Of a stretch of DNA of 64,000 bases, positions 47,876-56,343 are shown in pieces; the stretch's first letter is position 1; every line of letters starts with the position of its first letter. Under the pieces are notes generated by a model, which was not told the DNA's origin, searched no databases, and saw only the letters and a list, made by a program, of their open reading frames with translations. Origin of the DNA: Flavobacteriaceae bacterium. GTDB taxonomy: Bacteria > Bacteroidota > Bacteroidia > Flavobacteriales > Flavobacteriaceae. The translations under genes and the position numbers were made by a program. The stretch is from NCBI GenBank assembly GCA_947453195.1, contig CANGFO010000011.1, forward strand, positions 1 to 64,000. Direction: 5' to 3'.

Positions 47876-49057
47876 TTAAATCAGTTCAAATACTCCAGCG
47901 CAACCTTGTCCGGTTCCAACGCACATGCTAACCATTCCGTATTTGCTTTTTCTTAATCGCATTTCTTCAAATAATTGAACTGATAATTTAGCACCGGTAC
48001 AACCTAGTGGATGGCCTAAAGCAATGGCGCCACCATTTACATTTACAATATCTGGATTCAATCCTAATTCTCTTATAACTGCCAATGATTGCGATGCAAA
48101 AGCTTCGTTTAATTCAATTAAATCAATATCATTTAATGTTAAACCTGCTTGTTTTAAGGCTTTCGGAATTGCTCTCACAGGACCGATTCCCATAATTCTT
48201 GGTTCCACTCCAGCAGAAGCAAAATTTACTAAACGTGCAATAGGGGTTACGCCCAATTCTTTTACCATTTCTTCACTCATAATCAGAACAAAAGCTGCAC
48301 CGTCACTCATTTGTGAAGAATTTCCTGCGGTTACACTACCATCGGCAGCAAATACGGGTTTCAATTTACCTAATGCTTCAATATTGGTATCGGCTCTCGG
48401 ACCTTCATCTTTTGAAACAACATACGATTTGGTTTCTTTTTTGCCATTTTCATTGATAAATGTTTGCTCCACAGTTATCGGAACAATTTGATTATCAAAT
48501 TTACCCTCAGCTTGCGCTTTTAATGCTTTTTGATGTGAATTGAATGAGAATTCATCTTGATCATCGCGAGATATAGAAAATTGTTTTGCTACAGCTTCTG
48601 CGGTTAAACCCATTCCCCAATAATAATCTTCGTGCCCTTCTTTTGCAATACCATAATCAGGAGTTGGTTTGTAGCCACCCATTGGAATAAAACTCATGCT
48701 TTCGGCTCCTCCTGCAATAATACAATCGGCCATACCACTCTGAATTTTAGCTGTTGCCATTCCGATTGTTTCCAATCCAGAGGCACAATACCTGTTTACG
48801 GTTACCCCAGGAACATCGGTTACTTTTAATCCCATTAAGGAAATTAAACGACCCACATTCAATCCTTGTTCGGCTTCAGGCATGGCGTTTCCTACCATCA
48901 CATCGTCAATTCTAGTTTTATCAAATTCTGGTAAATCTTTCATCATAAATTGGATGGTTTCTGCTGCCAATTCATCGGGACGCTTAAATCGAAATACCCC
49001 TTTTGGAGCTTTTCCAACTGCTGTTCTGTATGCTTTTACTATGTAGGCTGTTTTCAT
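47876..49057 (-). CDS. fadA: Acetyl-CoA acyltransferase (thiolase)
   Basis: 393 residues. Cleaves 3-ketoacyl-CoA to acetyl-CoA and a shortened acyl-CoA. Nucleophilic Cys is in VNRYCASGLETIGMA, His in ALGHPLGCTGAKLSVQ, and the second Cys in MCVGTGQGCAGVFELI. Degradative thiolase I type by operon context. It lies between fadN upstream and the four-helix-bundle element and fadE downstream. Confidence 0.95.
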   Translation of the reverse strand: MKTAYIVKAYRTAVGKAPKGVFRFKRPDELAAETIQFMMKDLPEFDKTRIDDVMVGNAMPEAEQGLNVGRLISLMGLKVTDVPGVTVNRYCASGLETIGMATAKIQSGMADCIIAGGAESMSFIPMGGYKPTPDYGIAKEGHEDYYWGMGLTAEAVAKQFSISRDDQDEFSFNSHQKALKAQAEGKFDNQIVPITVEQTFINENGKKETKSYVVSKDEGPRADTNIEALGKLKPVFAADGSVTAGNSSQMSDGAAFVLIMSEEMVKELGVTPIARLVNFASAGVEPRIMGIGPVRAIPKALKQAGLTLNDIDLIELNEAFASQSLAVIRELGLNPDIVNVNGGAIALGHPLGCTGAKLSVQLFEEMRLRKSKYGMVSMCVGTGQGCAGVFELI

Positions 49058-49063
49058 GTTTTT

Positions 49064-49153
49064 TATTTTAAATTTTAAATTATGAATTTTAAATTAAGTT
49101 TATTTTAGATGTATGAATATCATTTAAAAATATAGAATTTATAATTCAAAATA
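49064..49153. repeat. Gene-less inverted-repeat element between fadN and fadA
   Basis: Arms at 49064-49081 and 49136-49153 are complementary in 16 of 18 positions. The right arm shares ATTTTGAATTATAAATT with the perfect arms of the 47460-47871 element, but only 54 bases lie between the arms and no gene. It looks like an empty or solo version of the same element. Confidence 0.6.
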
Positions 49154-49154
49154 A

Positions 49155-51545
49155 TTAATTTCTAAGCGGTTTCCCTTTAGTTAACATAAACTGAATTCGT
49201 TCCAATGTTTTTCTTTCAGCACAAAGGGATAAAAAGGCCTCTCTTTCGATATCTAATAAATATTGTTCACTTACTAAAGTTGGTTCAGATAAATCACCTC
49301 CAGCCATTACATAGGCTAGTTTATTGGCAATTTTTAAATCGTGTTCGGATATGTATTTTCCAGCAACCATTTGATTGGTACCAACTAAGAACATTCCAAG
49401 TGCTTGTTTTCCTAATACTTTAATATCTGTTCTTCGAATAGGCTGCGTATAACCTTGATCTGCCATTTGCAAGGCAACTTGTTTTGCTACTGCAATTTGA
49501 CGGTCTTTATTCACCACAACAATGTCTTTTCCTTTTTGCAATACACCAATATCAAATCCTTCGTATGCAGATGTAGCCACTTTAGCCATTCCAATAGTTA
49601 GAAAATATTCTTGAAGTACATTTAATTCTACATCATTTTTATGGAATAAATCCGATGCACGCAAGGCCATTTCTTTAGATCCACCGCCGCCAGGAATAAC
49701 ACCAACTCCAAATTCAACCAAACCAATGTAGGTTTCTGCTGCAGCAACCACACGATCGGCATGCATGCTCATTTCGCATCCACCACCCAAAGTCATTCCA
49801 TGTGGCGCAACAATAACGGGAATCGAGGAGTAGCGCACGCGCATCATGGTGTCTTGAAAATATTTAATTGCCATATTTAACTCGTCGTATTCTTGTTCGA
49901 CAGCCATCATGAAGATCATTCCAATATTCGCACCAACCGTAAAATTTGCTCCTTGGTTTCCAATAACTAATCCGCGGTATTCTTTTTCGGCTAAGTCAAT
50001 TGCCTTGTTAATTCCTGCTAATACGCCTCCGCCAATGGTGTTCATTTTCGAATGGAATTCTAAATTCAAAATTCCATCACCTAAATCAATTATGCTAGCA
50101 TCCGAATTACCCCAAACTTTATGGCTCTCTCGAATATTATCTAGAATAATAAAGGCATCTTGACCAGGAACTTTCTCTTGAGATTTACTGGTTATATTAT
50201 AATAGTATGTAGCTCCGTCTTTTACCGAATAAAAGGTTGAATTTCCAGAGGATAGCATGTCATCCACCCAAGTAGCAGGAGTATATCCTTCAGCTTTCAT
50301 TAATTCGATTGCCTTTTCAACGCCAATGGCATCCCAAATTTCAAAGGGTCCGTTTTCCCAGCCGAAACCGGCTTTCATAGCATCGTCAATTTTATAAAAA
50401 TCGTCAGAGATTTCAGGAATTCTATTCGAACAATAAGCAAACATTGCTGCAAAGCTTTTTCTATAAAACTCGCCCGCTTTGTCTTTTCCTTTTACTAATA
50501 CTTTGAAACGATCAATAGGCTTTTCAATAGTTTTAGTTAATTCTAAGGTTGCAAAGGAAGCTTTTTTAGCAGCTCGGTATTCTAAGGTATTTAAATCTAA
50601 TGATAGAATTTCTTTCCCAACTTTTTTGTAGAATCCTTGTCCGGATTTGCTTCCCAGCCATTTATTTTCCATCATTTTGGAAATAAAATCTGGCAGTTTA
50701 AATAAATCATGTGCTTCATCATTTGGGCAACCTTCATATAAACCATTAGCTACATGAACTAAAGTATCCAATCCAACCACATCGACTGTTCTAAATGTAG
50801 CCGATTTTGGACGACCAATAACAGGACCAGTAAGTTTATCCACTTCTTCAATAGTTAATCCCATTTCTTTTACCAAATGAAATAAACTCTGAATTCCGAA
50901 AATTCCAATACGGTTTCCGATGAATGCAGGAGTGTCTTTGGCAATTACCGATGTTTTTCCAAGAAATTGTGAACCATAATTTGATAGGAAATCTAAAACA
51001 TCAGGCGAAGTATTAGGTCCTGGAATGATTTCGAATAATTTCAAATAACGCGCAGGATTGAAGAAATGTGTTCCGCAAAAATGCGCTTTAAAATCACCGC
51101 TTCTGCCTTCACTCATATACTTAATCGGAATTCCAGAAGTATTTGAAGTAATTAAAGTTCCTGGTTTACGGAATTTATCAATTTGTTCGAAAACTTGTTT
51201 TTTGATATCCAATCGCTCCACAACCACTTCAATAATCCAATCGCATGAAGCTATTTCAGGAAGATTATCGGTTGTGTTTCCAGTTGTTATTCTGTTTGCA
51301 AATTTCTGACTATAAATAGGAGAGGGGTTCGATTTTAAAGCATTCGCCAAATGGTCGTTTACTATTCTATTACGAACAGCTTTGCTTTCTAAAGTCAATC
51401 CTTTCTTTTCTTCAGCTTCAGTAAGTGCATTGGGAATTATATCCAATAATAATACTTCAACACCAATGTTGGCGAAATGACATGCAATTCCAGATCCCAT
51501 AATTCCAGATCCAACAACCGCTACTTTTTTAATTATTCTTTTCAT
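49155..51545 (-). CDS. fadN: 3-hydroxyacyl-CoA dehydrogenase / enoyl-CoA hydratase (FadN-type)
   Basis: 796 residues with the dehydrogenase domains first and the crotonase domain last, the reverse of E. coli FadB. NAD-binding is at KVAVVGSGIMGSGIACHFA, with dehydrogenase catalytic His in FCGTHFFNPARYLKLFEI. The crotonase domain (from about 480) keeps both catalytic glutamates: GGGCEMSMHADRV and VEFGVGVIPGGGGSKEM. It performs steps two and three of beta-oxidation. First enzyme gene after marR, with a gene-less repeat before fadA. Confidence 0.95.
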   Translation of the reverse strand: MKRIIKKVAVVGSGIMGSGIACHFANIGVEVLLLDIIPNALTEAEEKKGLTLESKAVRNRIVNDHLANALKSNPSPIYSQKFANRITTGNTTDNLPEIASCDWIIEVVVERLDIKKQVFEQIDKFRKPGTLITSNTSGIPIKYMSEGRSGDFKAHFCGTHFFNPARYLKLFEIIPGPNTSPDVLDFLSNYGSQFLGKTSVIAKDTPAFIGNRIGIFGIQSLFHLVKEMGLTIEEVDKLTGPVIGRPKSATFRTVDVVGLDTLVHVANGLYEGCPNDEAHDLFKLPDFISKMMENKWLGSKSGQGFYKKVGKEILSLDLNTLEYRAAKKASFATLELTKTIEKPIDRFKVLVKGKDKAGEFYRKSFAAMFAYCSNRIPEISDDFYKIDDAMKAGFGWENGPFEIWDAIGVEKAIELMKAEGYTPATWVDDMLSSGNSTFYSVKDGATYYYNITSKSQEKVPGQDAFIILDNIRESHKVWGNSDASIIDLGDGILNLEFHSKMNTIGGGVLAGINKAIDLAEKEYRGLVIGNQGANFTVGANIGMIFMMAVEQEYDELNMAIKYFQDTMMRVRYSSIPVIVAPHGMTLGGGCEMSMHADRVVAAAETYIGLVEFGVGVIPGGGGSKEMALRASDLFHKNDVELNVLQEYFLTIGMAKVATSAYEGFDIGVLQKGKDIVVVNKDRQIAVAKQVALQMADQGYTQPIRRTDIKVLGKQALGMFLVGTNQMVAGKYISEHDLKIANKLAYVMAGGDLSEPTLVSEQYLLDIEREAFLSLCAERKTLERIQFMLTKGKPLRN

Positions 51546-51563
51546 TTTTTATTTGAATGTAGT

Positions 51564-51995
51564 TCAAAATATTTTTTTCTCTGTGATCAAATCGTTTATA
51601 GTTTCTGAAACCTCCATGAAATGATTTAGTTTTTCCTCAGTAAGATTATTCTTAATGGTTTCGTTGAATTTTAAAACCGTTTGTTTTGACAATTCTCTTT
51701 TTTCTTTACCTAATTTAGTTAAATAAACTAAAACACCTCTACCGTCTTCTGGATTTTTCTTACGAATAATTAATCCTTTTTCTTCCAATGTTTTCAACGT
51801 ACGGGTTAATGAAGTTGGTTCCATCCCCATTCGATTACTTATATAGGAGGAAGGTGTGCCTTCTTCTTTGTCAATACTTAATAATGCAAATCCAATTGCC
51901 ATTGATCCATCATATTTTGATGCTTCTTCATTATACATTCTTGACACTGCTTGCCAAGTAGAACGCAACATATAGTCAATTGTTTTTTCTTTCAT
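51564..51995 (-). CDS. MarR-family regulator of the beta-oxidation operon
   Basis: 143 residues. Winged-helix pattern: SSYISNRMGMEPTSLTRTLKTLEEKGLIIRKKNPEDGRGVLVYLTKLGKE. First gene of the fad run, 18 bases before fadN. A 26-bp perfect palindrome overlaps its promoter, the expected site for a dimeric MarR repressor. It probably represses itself and the operon and is released by an acyl-CoA or fatty-acid ligand; the ligand is inference. Small helical family with good motif match. Confidence 0.92.
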   Translation of the reverse strand: MKEKTIDYMLRSTWQAVSRMYNEEASKYDGSMAIGFALLSIDKEEGTPSSYISNRMGMEPTSLTRTLKTLEEKGLIIRKKNPEDGRGVLVYLTKLGKEKRELSKQTVLKFNETIKNNLTEEKLNHFMEVSETINDLITEKKIF

Positions 51996-52013
51996 TCGTA
52001 GTTAATTGAATTT

Positions 52014-52051
52014 CAAATATACGACAATTTATTATGCATGCATAATAAATT
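52014..52051 (-). promoter_or_regulatory. marR-fad promoter with a 26-bp palindromic operator
   Basis: Minus strand TATATTTG at 52014-52021 is a -7 element 18 bases upstream of the marR start. Immediately upstream, 52026-52051 is a perfect 26-bp palindrome centred on GCATGC (half-site AATTTATTATGCA). It covers the spacer and -33 region, so a bound repressor would block RNA polymerase. Confidence 0.7.
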
Positions 52052-52432
52052 TAATATTTAACATTTTAAAACATTATATTAATCAATAAAATCAATTTTC
52101 CGGTTTTTAAGTAAATAATAACACAGATAAAACAGATTAAACATAATTATTTTGTAAGAATAAATACACATAAACGATAATTATATTATACAATTAATAG
52201 TTCTTAAATAAATGTATATAATTAATTAATTTATGTAATTATATCTAATATTATCAATTAATTAAGATTTAAAAACTTTATCTTATAGAGAGCTGTTTTA
52301 TTTAATTAGTTATTAACTGTACAAATACTACTATATATAAGATTCTATTAGAATTCATTAAAAATCTAATCGTATATTATAATAGCCAAATCGGAAGGTT
52401 AGAATTGAATTTAAAGTGCGAAATTATTTTTT
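52052..52432. other. AT-rich intergenic region between marR and the AraC-type regulator
   Basis: About 380 bases of very AT-rich sequence with no supported gene. A degenerate CACAGAT-type repeat (AACACAGATAAAACAGATTA near 52119-52138) resembles the copy at 58969-58999. The promoter of the AraC-type gene must lie here, but I see no clear -7/-33 pair. Confidence 0.5.
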
Positions 52433-53197
52433 ATGAATAGAAGTAAAGTTTTTATTATTGGTTCAGAATTACAAGTTGCACAAAATATTCAATCTATTTT
52501 AGAAATTGAAGGTTATGAAGTGGTTGTTAATTTAATTATTACGGATTCCATTTTGCAACAAATAGAGACAGTTAAGCCACAATTGGTTTTAATTGATAAT
52601 GATATTAAAGGAAAAATTAATTCTACTGAAATAGGTAAATATCTTTTAAATGCCGATTTAATTCCCTTTATGTATATTTCTTCTGCTGCAGATAATATAA
52701 CATTAGAACAAATTAAGGTAACTCGTCCTTATGGTTTTTTGGTTAAGCCAGTTCGAAGGACTGAATTGAATGCTTTAGTAAAAATAATTCTATACAATTA
52801 CTCGCACAAACATTTAGATTTATTAAAAACCGATAAGAAAGTTATTGAAGACGTACCTTACCGAATTCGACATGTAATAAATTATATTAATGAAAATATT
52901 TATGAAAAAATTGATATTGAACAATTGGCAAGTTTAACTAAATGGAAAAAGCACCATTTTATTCGAATTTTTTCTAGCATTATTGGTAACACGCCCTATC
53001 AATACATATTATTTCACAAAATGGAAATTGCTAAGGCATTGTTAGAAGAAACGGATCAGCCAATAAATGAAATTGCTTTTGATTTAGGGTTTGTAAATTA
53101 TTCCAATTTTGGGCATGTTTTTAAGAAAATTTGCCACACCTCTCCTGAGAATTATAGAAAAACCAAAAAAGCGCAAAGCGCAATAGAGCAATTGTAA
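52433..53197 (+). CDS. AraC-family regulator with an atypical N-terminal receiver domain
   Basis: 254 residues. Residues 1-120 resemble a CheY-like receiver: Asp55 in LVLIDNDIKG, a conserved Ser (YISSAADN) and Lys (GFLVKPVRR) are kept. The acidic pair expected near residues 10-12 is GSE instead of DDE/EDE, so magnesium binding and phosphorylation may be impaired. Residues about 140-250 are a double helix-turn-helix AraC domain (IDIEQLASLTKWKKHHFIRIFSSIIGNTPYQYI ... NEIAFDLGFVNYSNFGHVFKK). No histidine kinase is adjacent. It stands three bases from the convergent aromatic cluster and is the obvious candidate regulator of it. Confidence 0.85.
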   Translation: MNRSKVFIIGSELQVAQNIQSILEIEGYEVVVNLIITDSILQQIETVKPQLVLIDNDIKGKINSTEIGKYLLNADLIPFMYISSAADNITLEQIKVTRPYGFLVKPVRRTELNALVKIILYNYSHKHLDLLKTDKKVIEDVPYRIRHVINYINENIYEKIDIEQLASLTKWKKHHFIRIFSSIIGNTPYQYILFHKMEIAKALLEETDQPINEIAFDLGFVNYSNFGHVFKKICHTSPENYRKTKKAQSAIEQL

Positions 53198-53200
53198 AGT

Positions 53201-53947
53201 TTAATATTCTCCGCTTAATAATTCCCCGCCAATACTTGATTTAGCTTCAATTCCTAACTTTTTCATCATTTCATACGTTGTACAAACGGCTGCAGAGGTA
53301 ACTGGAATTCCACATTCTGCTTGAATCAAATCGATTGCTTCTAAAGAAGGCATTTGTACACAAGCCGAAGCTACCAATACATCCACATCAGTTAAATCCA
53401 ATTGCTTGTATATTTCCAATAAATTCATTGGGTTTTGAGCTGCAACTTCTAAGTTATCTGTAATTTCTAAAGCGATACTTTGTTTTACTTTGATCCCTTG
53501 ATTTTCTATATAATCGACAACCATATCGGTTAATGGTCTCATATAAGGCGTAATTATAGAAATTTGTTTGGCGCCTAATATTTTCAATCCATTAATCAAT
53601 GCACCTGCCGAAGTTACAATTGGAGTAGGGAAGTCGTTGGCAATTGTTTCTTGGTGTAAATTCACTTCCGATACGCAATGATAACCTCTGCCCATGCTCA
53701 TAATAGCTACTAAACAAGCGTAACCCATAACATCTACATGAGCATCCGAAAGTTCTTGAGCACATTTCAAACTCATCGCATCCATGGCTTCCAATTCTTC
53801 TTTGGTTACTTTCTTCATGCGCATTCTACTGCTATGAAAAGTAAAACGTTCTGGCAAAATGGTTTCTCTTGCTCTAAATATCGCTGGTATTTCGGTTTCC
53901 ATCGTCACATTGGAAGACGGTACTATTTGTCCTATTCTAAATTTCAT
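53201..53947 (-). CDS. Maleate cis-trans isomerase-like enzyme (Asp/Glu racemase superfamily)
   Basis: 248 residues. Cofactor-free isomerase that converts maleate to fumarate. The two catalytic cysteines are Cys78 (GYACLVAIM) and Cys196 (VASACVQMPS), 118 apart as in characterised maleate isomerases. The start GQIVPSSNVTMETEIPAI with its P-S-S-N-x-T-x-E pattern fits that group. Arylmalonate decarboxylases share the fold, so that is the alternative. It is the last gene of the minus-strand aromatic cluster and would finish a gentisate route that yields maleate without isomerisation. Confidence 0.85.
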   Translation of the reverse strand: MKFRIGQIVPSSNVTMETEIPAIFRARETILPERFTFHSSRMRMKKVTKEELEAMDAMSLKCAQELSDAHVDVMGYACLVAIMSMGRGYHCVSEVNLHQETIANDFPTPIVTSAGALINGLKILGAKQISIITPYMRPLTDMVVDYIENQGIKVKQSIALEITDNLEVAAQNPMNLLEIYKQLDLTDVDVLVASACVQMPSLEAIDLIQAECGIPVTSAAVCTTYEMMKKLGIEAKSSIGGELLSGEY

Positions 53948-54001
53948 GTTTAAAAGTTTAAAGTTTAAAGTTTCCTAAGTAATTCCCCCTTCGGGGGCTA
54001 G
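53948..54001. repeat. Intergenic short repeats: GTTTAAA triplet and C-rich UUCG hairpin
   Basis: Three tandem GTTTAAA-type units (53948-53972) are followed by CCCCCTTCGGGGGCTAGGGGG. The latter can form a C4/G4 stem on a TTCG tetraloop. C/G runs like this are very unusual in this AT-rich sequence and resemble dispersed intergenic repeats of Flavobacteria. They lie between the hydrolase and isomerase genes. Confidence 0.5.
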
Positions 54002-54006
54002 GGGGC

Positions 54007-54915
54007 CTATATTTCCTTAATCGTATTTACTATTGTTCCAATTCCTTCCACAGTGGCTTCCACAATATCACCATCATACATCCATTCTTGAGGATCTCTA
54101 CCGGCACCAACTCCTGATGGTGTTCCGGTTGCAATAATATCTCCAGGTTCAAGAGTAAATACAATACTCAAATCTTCAATTAAATCATTGATATTGAACA
54201 ATAAGAATTGGGTGTTAGAATTTTGTTTTTCAACTCCGTTTACTTTTAAAGATAAATTCAAGTTGTGCGGATTTTCAATCTCGTCTTTGGTTACTAAATA
54301 AGGTCCCATTGGCGCAAAAGTATCTTGTCCTTTAGAAACAATCCATTGGCCTTCACGACGGCAATCTCTTGCAGAAATATCGTTGATAACGGTATAACCA
54401 AAAACATAATCAATTGCATCAGCATTCGATACATATTTTCCTTTTTTACCAACAACTACAGCCAATTCTACTTCCCAGTCTAATTGTGAAGTTAGTTTGG
54501 TGTTTTTAATAATGTTGGTATTTGTCGCTGTAACTGTTGTTGGCGGTTTCGAAAAGATAATCGGTTTTTGTGGTAATTTACCAGTTGTATCCAATGTTCG
54601 AGCGCTTTCGGCAACGTGTTCGGTGTAGTTTAATCCTATTCCGATTATGTTTTTTCTCGGTTTTTCAATCGGAGCGAGTAGGGTAACTTCTTCCATTTCA
54701 TATGAAATTTCTTCGAAGAAGTTTTCAGGAGTTTCCGAAATCATTTCAGTAATTTCTTCTATGATTTCGAATCCAAGATCAATTAAATCAAGCATGTCAT
54801 TTGGAAGCGGAAAATTGGAAATATCACCAAAATCTTCCATATCAATAACTTGATTGTTATGTATAAATCCCAAACGAGGTTCGGTGTCGGCTGTTTTGTA
54901 TGTAAGTAGTTTCAT
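54007..54915 (-). CDS. Fumarylacetoacetate hydrolase family protein (likely acylpyruvate hydrolase)
   Basis: 302 residues. The C-terminal 210 residues are the FAH fold: IGIGLNYTEHVAE, metal-ligand LDWEVELAVVVGKKGKYVSNADA and INDISARDCRREGQWIVSKGQDTFAPMGPYL. It ends with GDIIATGTPSGVGAGRDP. It hydrolyses the C-C bond of acylpyruvates. Between a gentisate dioxygenase and a maleate isomerase, the natural substrate would be maleylpyruvate, giving maleate and pyruvate. Fumarylpyruvate hydrolase is the alternative, but no maleylpyruvate isomerase is in the window. The N-terminal 70 residues are the usual cap. Confidence 0.87.
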   Translation of the reverse strand: MKLLTYKTADTEPRLGFIHNNQVIDMEDFGDISNFPLPNDMLDLIDLGFEIIEEITEMISETPENFFEEISYEMEEVTLLAPIEKPRKNIIGIGLNYTEHVAESARTLDTTGKLPQKPIIFSKPPTTVTATNTNIIKNTKLTSQLDWEVELAVVVGKKGKYVSNADAIDYVFGYTVINDISARDCRREGQWIVSKGQDTFAPMGPYLVTKDEIENPHNLNLSLKVNGVEKQNSNTQFLLFNINDLIEDLSIVFTLEPGDIIATGTPSGVGAGRDPQEWMYDGDIVEATVEGIGTIVNTIKEI

Positions 54916-54920
54916 TTTTT

Positions 54921-54941
54921 TAAGGTTCTAAGTTGCTAAGG
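54921..54941. repeat. Short intergenic repeat (TTCTAAGTTGCTAAGG type)
   Basis: TAAGGTTCTAAGTTGCTAAG has an internal near-repeat (TTCTAAG, TGCTAAG). It resembles a dispersed intergenic motif common in Flavobacterium genomes. It is wedged between the hydrolase start and the stop of the 59-residue gene. Confidence 0.35.
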
Positions 54942-54943
54942 AA

Positions 54944-55123
54944 CTAAGCTTTATTTTTTTTAATTAATTTATAAAATGTATATAACAATAAAATGGACCA
55001 AAAGCAAATATTCACATAGCCAATAATAACTGCCATTTTATCTGTCTTTTGTACTAAATAAGTGCCCATCATAATAAAACCAATAGGTCCAATAAAAGCT
55101 TTAATTAATTTTAATTTATTCAT
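54944..55123 (-). CDS. 59-residue membrane protein
   Basis: A short ORF with ATG at 55121-55123 and TAG at 54944-54946. The predicted protein begins MNKLKLIKAFIGPIGFIMMG and ends YKLIKKNKA. It has two hydrophobic segments (about 8-25 and 31-54) separated by the polar QKTDK, and positive ends: a small two-helix membrane protein. It belongs to no family I can name. It lies in the aromatic cluster between the hydrolase and the retropepsin-like gene on the same strand, without obvious overlap. Real coding is supported by sensible hydrophobic/basic composition and placement, not by homology. Confidence 0.6.
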   Translation of the reverse strand: MNKLKLIKAFIGPIGFIMMGTYLVQKTDKMAVIIGYVNICFWSILLLYTFYKLIKKNKA

Positions 55124-55159
55124 TATTGTTTTTTTTAAAGTTCTCGAAGAGGTGAATAA

Positions 55160-56332
55160 TTAATTTTCTATTTTAAGCGTTAAAGTTTGATTGTCTTTAG
55201 ATTTTACTTCCATTTCATAAGAAGTCAAGTTTTCTAATTCCTTTTTTATCTGAAGAATATCACAAAAATCCATTTCAGAAAATCTGTAATTTGCAATTCG
55301 AATAATTTCATCACCGAAATGTAATTGTTCAAGTAAATTTTTATCCCAAACAAACCCAATAGCAAATTTATTGTTTACTATTGTAGGGGTAAATACTGGA
55401 GGTCTTTTATTAAAAGTTATTTTTTTATCGCTTTCAAAATAAAAATTTTCATTTTTAAAATCAAGAATGATTGATCCATACTTCAGCAAATCAAATCCTA
55501 ATCTAGAATTATTGTCATCGGTAGTGTTGAAAATAAGGTTTTCGAATGTAGTACCATTAATTTGAATTCCTTTAGTTTTTAAAAGTACTTGCTCTTTCTT
55601 AGGTGTTGAACCAAATAACCCAATAGTTCCACTACCACTGCTTCTAGATAGTTCTTCAAATATATTTTCTTTAGAAAAAATTCCGTAAGCTCTATTTGAC
55701 ATTTCATAAAAACCATCCATTCCGGTATCTATTAGAAGTTCTTCGGTTGCTTTCTTTTTATCATTAACGAAACTGATTTTGATGTATGGCGTATTTTGCG
55801 ACCCAACAAGTTTCATTTTTTTTGGTTTTGTACTTTTTTCTAGTTTTTTAATATCATCGGTAATAATGATTTTTTTGTTTTCCATATCTATTTTAAGAAT
55901 TGAATTCTTAAAAAAATTGCTTCCAATAAATCCATCAAATTTATAGCACTTTAAAATAAAGTGATTTTCCAAATCAGTTATCAATACAAGGTTATCTTTT
56001 CGTTCAATTGAACCTAAAGTTATGGAAGGAATCAAAACGGTTTCCATAGTACTTGATTGATTATTTGCATCCTGAATCTTTGCTGAATTAGAAGCAGTAA
56101 TATTCAGTTCATTTAATATACGTTTAGAAACCAAATTAGGCGCACCTGTATCCAATAAGAACTTATAACTTTTTCCATTAATAGTTACTGGGATAATAAT
56201 TTTATCATGTACAAGTTCAAATTTAATTTCTTCATAATAACCATTTTGAACAATTCTACCATTATCAAAATCTTGTGAAAACAAATTAGTTATAATAAAA
56301 AAGAATATCCAAATATATTGTAGTCGAAACAT
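55160..56332 (-). CDS. Retropepsin-like aspartic protease with PDZ-like C-terminus
   Basis: 390 residues with a Sec signal (to about residue 20, ITNLFSQ). Two retropepsin-type halves follow: catalytic Asp61 in FLLDTGAPNLVS and Asp202 in LLIDTGMDGFYEMS. The first is followed by the GFIGSNFFKNSILKIDM hydrophobic block. Residues about 310-390 look like a PDZ domain (AIGFVWDKNLLEQLHFGDEIIRIANYRF). It is periplasmic or surface exposed. Such proteins are common in Bacteroidota, with unknown targets. It begins 11 bases after the gentisate dioxygenase gene on the same strand, an unexpected place for a protease. Confidence 0.85.
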   Translation of the reverse strand: MFRLQYIWIFFFIITNLFSQDFDNGRIVQNGYYEEIKFELVHDKIIIPVTINGKSYKFLLDTGAPNLVSKRILNELNITASNSAKIQDANNQSSTMETVLIPSITLGSIERKDNLVLITDLENHFILKCYKFDGFIGSNFFKNSILKIDMENKKIIITDDIKKLEKSTKPKKMKLVGSQNTPYIKISFVNDKKKATEELLIDTGMDGFYEMSNRAYGIFSKENIFEELSRSSGSGTIGLFGSTPKKEQVLLKTKGIQINGTTFENLIFNTTDDNNSRLGFDLLKYGSIILDFKNENFYFESDKKITFNKRPPVFTPTIVNNKFAIGFVWDKNLLEQLHFGDEIIRIANYRFSEMDFCDILQIKKELENLTSYEMEVKSKDNQTLTLKIEN

Positions 56333-56343
56333 TTTAAAGTTTA

